Assembly: GCA_964614585.1 (NCBI GenBank)
Contig: CAZTLW010000119.1
Coordinates: forward strand, 1 to 7,268
Origin: JAHEFX01 sp964614585
GTDB lineage: Bacteria; Actinomycetota; Acidimicrobiia; Spongiisociales; JAENVV01
Direction: 5' to 3'
Length of the DNA stretch: 7,268 nt
Shown piece by piece: positions 4,736 to 7,268 of this stretch (position 1 is its first letter; every line of letters begins with the position of its first letter). The translations under genes and the position numbers were made by a program. The notes under the pieces are model-generated. The model saw nothing but the letters and a program-made list of their open reading frames with translations. It had not been told where the DNA came from and did not search any database.

Positions 4736-6202
4736 GTAGGTGAAGTTCGACCCGGGGTGCCAGAGCATCCAACCCACGCCCCGGGCGTCGGCCTCGTCGA
4801 TCTGGGCCCGCACCTGGGAGGCGTCGTACCAGAAGTCCTGGAACCAGGGCCGCAGGATGACGTCATCGCCGATCCGCTCGAGGCCCTCGTCCATCGCGCC
4901 GGCCACGACCGGGCCCGGATGGTCGTTCGGGACCTCGAAGCCGTACCACCCGGTCGAGTAGTGGGAGGGGTACATCATCGGCGAGAGGGCATCGGTGACC
5001 TCGGCCAGCATCTCGAGGTTCTGGCCGATGCCGCCGTCGGCCCGCTCGCGGGTGATGAAGCCGAAGATGTCGGCGGAGACGGCACAACCGCGGGCGTGCA
5101 GCTCGTCACGGGCGGTGGCGAGGAAGTCACCGATGACCTGGGGTCGGGCCTCGTCGGAGCGGGAACCGTCCACCACCCCGGTCTCGGGAATGTTGTAGGG
5201 GAACCGGACGTAGTCGAACTGGATCTCGTCGATGCCCGCCTCGCAGGCATCGATGGCGAGGTCGAGGTTGTACTGGCGGGCGTTGGTGTCGGTGGGGTCG
5301 AGGAACCACTGGCCCTTGGCGTTGAACGGTTGGCCGGTGGCGCTGTCGATGATCGACATGTCGGGTCGGGCCTGGGCGGCGATCGGGTCCTGGAAGGCGA
5401 CGACGCGGCCGATGAGGTAGACCCCGAGCTCGTCGAGCTGGCGCCGGATGTCGACGGGGTCGTAGGTGATCGCCTCCGACGAGATCTCGGTGGCCAGGGG
5501 GACGTCGGTGTCGTAGTAGACCTTGCCCGACTCGCTCTTGATGTCGATGACGAGCGTGTTGATCTCGGTCGTGGCGGCCGCCTCCAGGATCCGCTCCCAG
5601 TCCTCGCCCGCCATCTTCCCGGGGTTGACGTAGAGCCCCCGGACGGTGCGAGGCTCGAGGCCGATGGTGACCGGGGAAGCCTCGGCGACCGTGGCGGTGG
5701 TCGGCAGGTAGGCGGGCCGCTCGACGGTGACCTCCCCGGGTTCGGCGGCGAGGAATCGGAACCGCCCGGCGTCGTCGGTCATGACGGTCTCGTCGCCGAG
5801 GGTCACCGCGGCGGCGCGCAGGGGGGTGCCACCGATCCCGGTCACCACGCCCTCGACGACGGTCGGTTCCAGCTGGACGCTGAGACCTTCGACCGGGGGC
5901 AGCTCCGTCACGGGCACCTGTCGGGGTTGGTGGGCGGGCCCATCGACGACGAGCTCGACGCCGCCCTCGATCCAGCGGACGGTCGCCCGTCCGTCGGGGC
6001 CGGTCGGCACCGCCTCCTCGGTGGAGTCGGTGGCGGCGGCGACGACAGCACCGACGAGTGGGACGCCGGTGTGGTCGAGGACCTCGACGACCATCTCGTC
6101 GGGCGGCATCGTCATCGGCGGCGCGGCCTCCCCCATCACGATCGGCGGGGTGGCCACGCAGGCGGAGAGCACGAGGGCGAGCAGGGGGAGCAGGCGTGCC
6201 AT
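4712..6202 (-). CDS. Lipoprotein with two carboxypeptidase-regulatory-like repeats and a DUF4015 (glycoside-hydrolase-like) domain
   Basis: A 496-residue predicted lipoprotein. MARLLPLLALVLSAC is a short lipoprotein signal peptide with lipobox LSAC; Cys15 would be lipidated and the protein anchored outside the membrane. After a Pro/Met-rich linker come two beta-sandwich repeats, about 37-112 (VVEVLDHTGVPLVGAVV) and 115-183 (VEGVVTGIGGTPLRAAAV, then MTDDAGRFRF), which look like carboxypeptidase-regulatory-like or Ig-like surface domains. From about 187 to 490 runs a TIM-barrel domain of the DUF4015 putative glycoside hydrolase family: RGLYVN (188-193), INTLVIDIK (214-222), DEIQFDYVRFP (325-335), the SPMMYPSHYSTGWYGFEVP stretch (407-425) and RPWFQDF (451-457). 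Acidic residues in DEIQFDYVRFP are the likely catalytic or binding residues, but the family's activity is not established to my knowledge; a polysaccharide or cell-wall substrate is a guess. The ATG at 6202 is chosen for the signal peptide; no Shine-Dalgarno site precedes it. Confidence 0.85.
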   Translation of the reverse strand: MARLLPLLALVLSACVATPPIVMGEAAPPMTMPPDEMVVEVLDHTGVPLVGAVVAAATDSTEEAVPTGPDGRATVRWIEGGVELVVDGPAHQPRQVPVTELPPVEGLSVQLEPTVVEGVVTGIGGTPLRAAAVTLGDETVMTDDAGRFRFLAAEPGEVTVERPAYLPTTATVAEASPVTIGLEPRTVRGLYVNPGKMAGEDWERILEAAATTEINTLVIDIKSESGKVYYDTDVPLATEISSEAITYDPVDIRRQLDELGVYLIGRVVAFQDPIAAQARPDMSIIDSATGQPFNAKGQWFLDPTDTNARQYNLDLAIDACEAGIDEIQFDYVRFPYNIPETGVVDGSRSDEARPQVIGDFLATARDELHARGCAVSADIFGFITRERADGGIGQNLEMLAEVTDALSPMMYPSHYSTGWYGFEVPNDHPGPVVAGAMDEGLERIGDDVILRPWFQDFWYDASQVRAQIDEADARGVGWMLWHPGSNFTYDALRPTA

Positions 6203-6253
6203 GGTGGAGAGGCCAGCGTATCGACTCTTGCTGTGTAAGACGACGACCCCCGA

Positions 6254-6267
6254 CGAACGATCGTTCG
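6254..6267. promoter_or_regulatory. Perfect 14-bp palindrome, possible SOS (LexA) box
   Basis: CGAACGATCGTTCG is a perfect palindrome. Its CGAAC-N4-GTTCG core matches the LexA (DinR) box of Gram-positive bacteria and the GAAC-N4-GTTC core of mycobacterial SOS boxes, though the outer T/A pair of the mycobacterial form is missing (flanks are A and G). It ends 9 bases upstream of the sigma factor's -35 box, so binding would be centred near -52 of that promoter. This is upstream of the usual LexA position over -35/-10. Other palindrome-binding regulators are possible. Confidence 0.4.
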
Positions 6268-6276
6268 GATTTCTGC

Positions 6277-6306
6277 TTGACGGCCACGGGGGGGCCTCGG
6301 TACCGT
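6277..6306 (+). promoter_or_regulatory. Promoter of the sigma factor gene
   Basis: TTGACG (6277-6282) and TACCGT (6301-6306) are separated by 18 bases. This is the best -35/-10 pair in the window. Transcription would start near 6313-6316, at or within a few bases of the ATG at 6316. That implies a leaderless or nearly leaderless mRNA, consistent with the absence of a Shine-Dalgarno site. Confidence 0.65.
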
Positions 6307-6315
6307 CCGCCGGGC

Positions 6316-7268
6316 ATGACCACGGAACGCGCCATCCCGGGTTCAACTCAGAAGGCCCGGCGACTTCCCCACCAGCGCGAAGCCTCCCTCACCGACACGA
6401 TCGGCGCCTACCTCGATCGCGTCGCCGATCACGAGCTCCTCACCGCCGACGACGAGGTGCGCCTCTCCCGGGCGATGGAGAAGGGCCTGAAGGCGGCCGC
6501 CAAGCTCGAGGAGGAGGGCGACGCGCTCAGCGCCGAGGACCGCGCCCGCCTCCGCCGCATCGTCCGGGCCGGCGAGGACGCCAAGCAGGAGTTCATCCGC
6601 TCCAACCTCCGCCTCGTCATCTCGATCGCCAAGCGCTACTCCGGTCGGGGCCTCGACCTGCTCGACCTCATCCAGGAGGGCAACCTCGGCCTCATCCGGG
6701 CCGTCGAGAAGTTCGACTGGCGCAAGGGCTTCAAGTTCTCCACCTACGCCACGTGGTGGATCCGCCAGGCCATCACCCGGGGCCTCGGGAATCACGGACG
6801 CACCATCCGCCTCCCGGTGCACATGGTCGACATCGTGCGGACGGTCCACGAGACCCGCCAGTCGCTGCTCGAGGACCTCGGGCGACCCCCATCGGTCGAG
6901 GAGATCTCCGAGACGAGCGGCCTCGACTCCGAGCGGGTCCGCATCGCCCTCAACGCCCCCGGCGACACCGTCTCGCTCGACCGGCCGGTCGGCGACGACG
7001 GCGACGCCTCCCTCCAGGACCTCATCGAGGACGAGGAGGCGACGGACCCCTTCGACGCCGCCGTCCTCAGCCTGCGCAAGCGGTACCTCTTCGACGCCCT
7101 CGCCCAGCTCGACCCCATGGAGCGGGCGGTGCTGGTGCTGCGCTACGGCCTCGACGAGCACGACCCCCGGACCCTGGCCGAGGTCGGCGAGGAGCTCGAC
7201 CTCACCCGCGAGATGGTCCGCCAGCTCGAGCGCCGAGCGGTGTCGCGCCTGCGCCACCCGTCGAACGT
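6316..7268 (+). CDS. Sigma-70 family (group 1/2, SigA/SigB-like) RNA polymerase sigma factor, 3' end cut off
   Basis: The first 317 residues of a sigma factor that directs RNA polymerase to promoters; only a few C-terminal residues should be missing. There is almost no region 1.1 (about 24 residues precede region 1.2), pointing to a group 2 factor. Region 1.2 is about 25-58, followed by the actinobacterial linker EEGDALSAEDRARLRRI, then region 2 (91-155) with LDLIQEGNLGLIRAVEKF and YATWWIRQAITR. The -10-reading Q151 and T154 match E. coli Q437 and T440. Region 3 includes RTIRLPVHM (162-170), and the finger is GDDGDASLQDLIEDE (226-240). Region 4.2 (about 285-315) has R298, E299, R302 and Q303, matching the -35 contacts R584, E585, R588 and Q589. 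Consensus-type promoters are therefore expected targets. Odd points: the usual AxADQA after ITR is GLGNHG, and E. coli E458 (extended -10) is Asp172. The long open frame on the opposite strand is a shadow. Confidence 0.93.
   Translation, partial: MTTERAIPGSTQKARRLPHQREASLTDTIGAYLDRVADHELLTADDEVRLSRAMEKGLKAAAKLEEEGDALSAEDRARLRRIVRAGEDAKQEFIRSNLRLVISIAKRYSGRGLDLLDLIQEGNLGLIRAVEKFDWRKGFKFSTYATWWIRQAITRGLGNHGRTIRLPVHMVDIVRTVHETRQSLLEDLGRPPSVEEISETSGLDSERVRIALNAPGDTVSLDRPVGDDGDASLQDLIEDEEATDPFDAAVLSLRKRYLFDALAQLDPMERAVLVLRYGLDEHDPRTLAEVGEELDLTREMVRQLERRAVSRLRHPSN

Larger units (their letters stand above)
6203..6315. promoter_or_regulatory. Divergent regulatory region between the lipoprotein and sigma factor genes
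   Basis: This 113-base gap holds the most AT-rich stretch of the window (about 6219-6240 and 6256-6280). For the sigma factor, a clear promoter is visible at 6277-6306. For the lipoprotein, the minus strand has TACGCT (plus positions 6215-6220) 12 bases before the ATG as a weak -10 candidate, without a convincing -35. A perfect palindrome at 6254-6267 sits between the two. I see no small gene here. Confidence 0.6.

Noticed and set aside
4166..6238. A 690-codon open frame on the plus strand, antisense to the lipoprotein and sufD genes
   Set aside because: It spans two recognisable minus-strand genes plus their gap, has the repetitive G/D/V-rich composition typical of high-GC shadow frames, and shows no domain motif.
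6343..7257. A 304-codon minus-strand open frame opposite the sigma factor
   Set aside because: It is rich in G, E, V and L repeats without motifs, while the plus strand encodes every conserved sigma-70 region.

Overview
The window is about 70% GC and densely coding, with intergenic gaps of roughly 7 to 115 bases. The gene content suggests a high-GC actinomycete, possibly of the Acidimicrobiia: a suf cluster with a Rieske ferredoxin between sufD and sufC, a SigA/SigB-like sigma factor with the actinobacterial linker, and starts that lack Shine-Dalgarno sites but carry TAnnnT boxes just upstream. The class assignment is inference, because no rRNA or taxonomic marker is present.

Layout, left to right. 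Positions 1-83 are GC-rich non-coding DNA with hairpins. Two minus-strand genes follow: a short VIT1/CCC1-type membrane protein (84-617) and an M42-type metallo-aminopeptidase (688-1794). The peptidase start faces a plus-strand glyoxalase/VOC-fold gene (1835-2269) across a 40-base gap, and each start has a TAnnnT box 7 bases upstream. The VOC gene converges, 7 bases apart, on a tightly coupled minus-strand Fe-S assembly cluster: sufD (3391-4626, GTG start), a Rieske [2Fe-2S] ferredoxin (3071-3391) and sufC (2277-3074). Upstream of sufD on the same strand is a lipoprotein with two carboxypeptidase-regulatory-like repeats and a DUF4015-type TIM-barrel domain (4712-6202). A 113-base divergent region with a good promoter and a perfect 14-bp palindrome separates it from a plus-strand sigma-70 family factor (6316 to the window end, cut off).

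How the genes work together: SufC (ATPase), SufD (scaffold partner) and the ferredoxin form a translationally coupled unit for iron-sulfur cluster assembly. SufB, SufS and SufU are not in the window and must be encoded elsewhere if the pathway is complete. The VIT1-like protein may also handle iron or manganese, but it is separated from suf by two genes, so a functional link is only a guess. The other genes look like independent housekeeping or accessory units.

I see no mobile element, CRISPR array, RNA gene or defence system, and no convincing new biological system. The best leads are regulatory: an SOS-box-like palindrome beside the sigma factor promoter, a recurring CGGTACC(G/A)TC element at three gene starts, and an unusual region 2.4/3.0 junction in the sigma factor.
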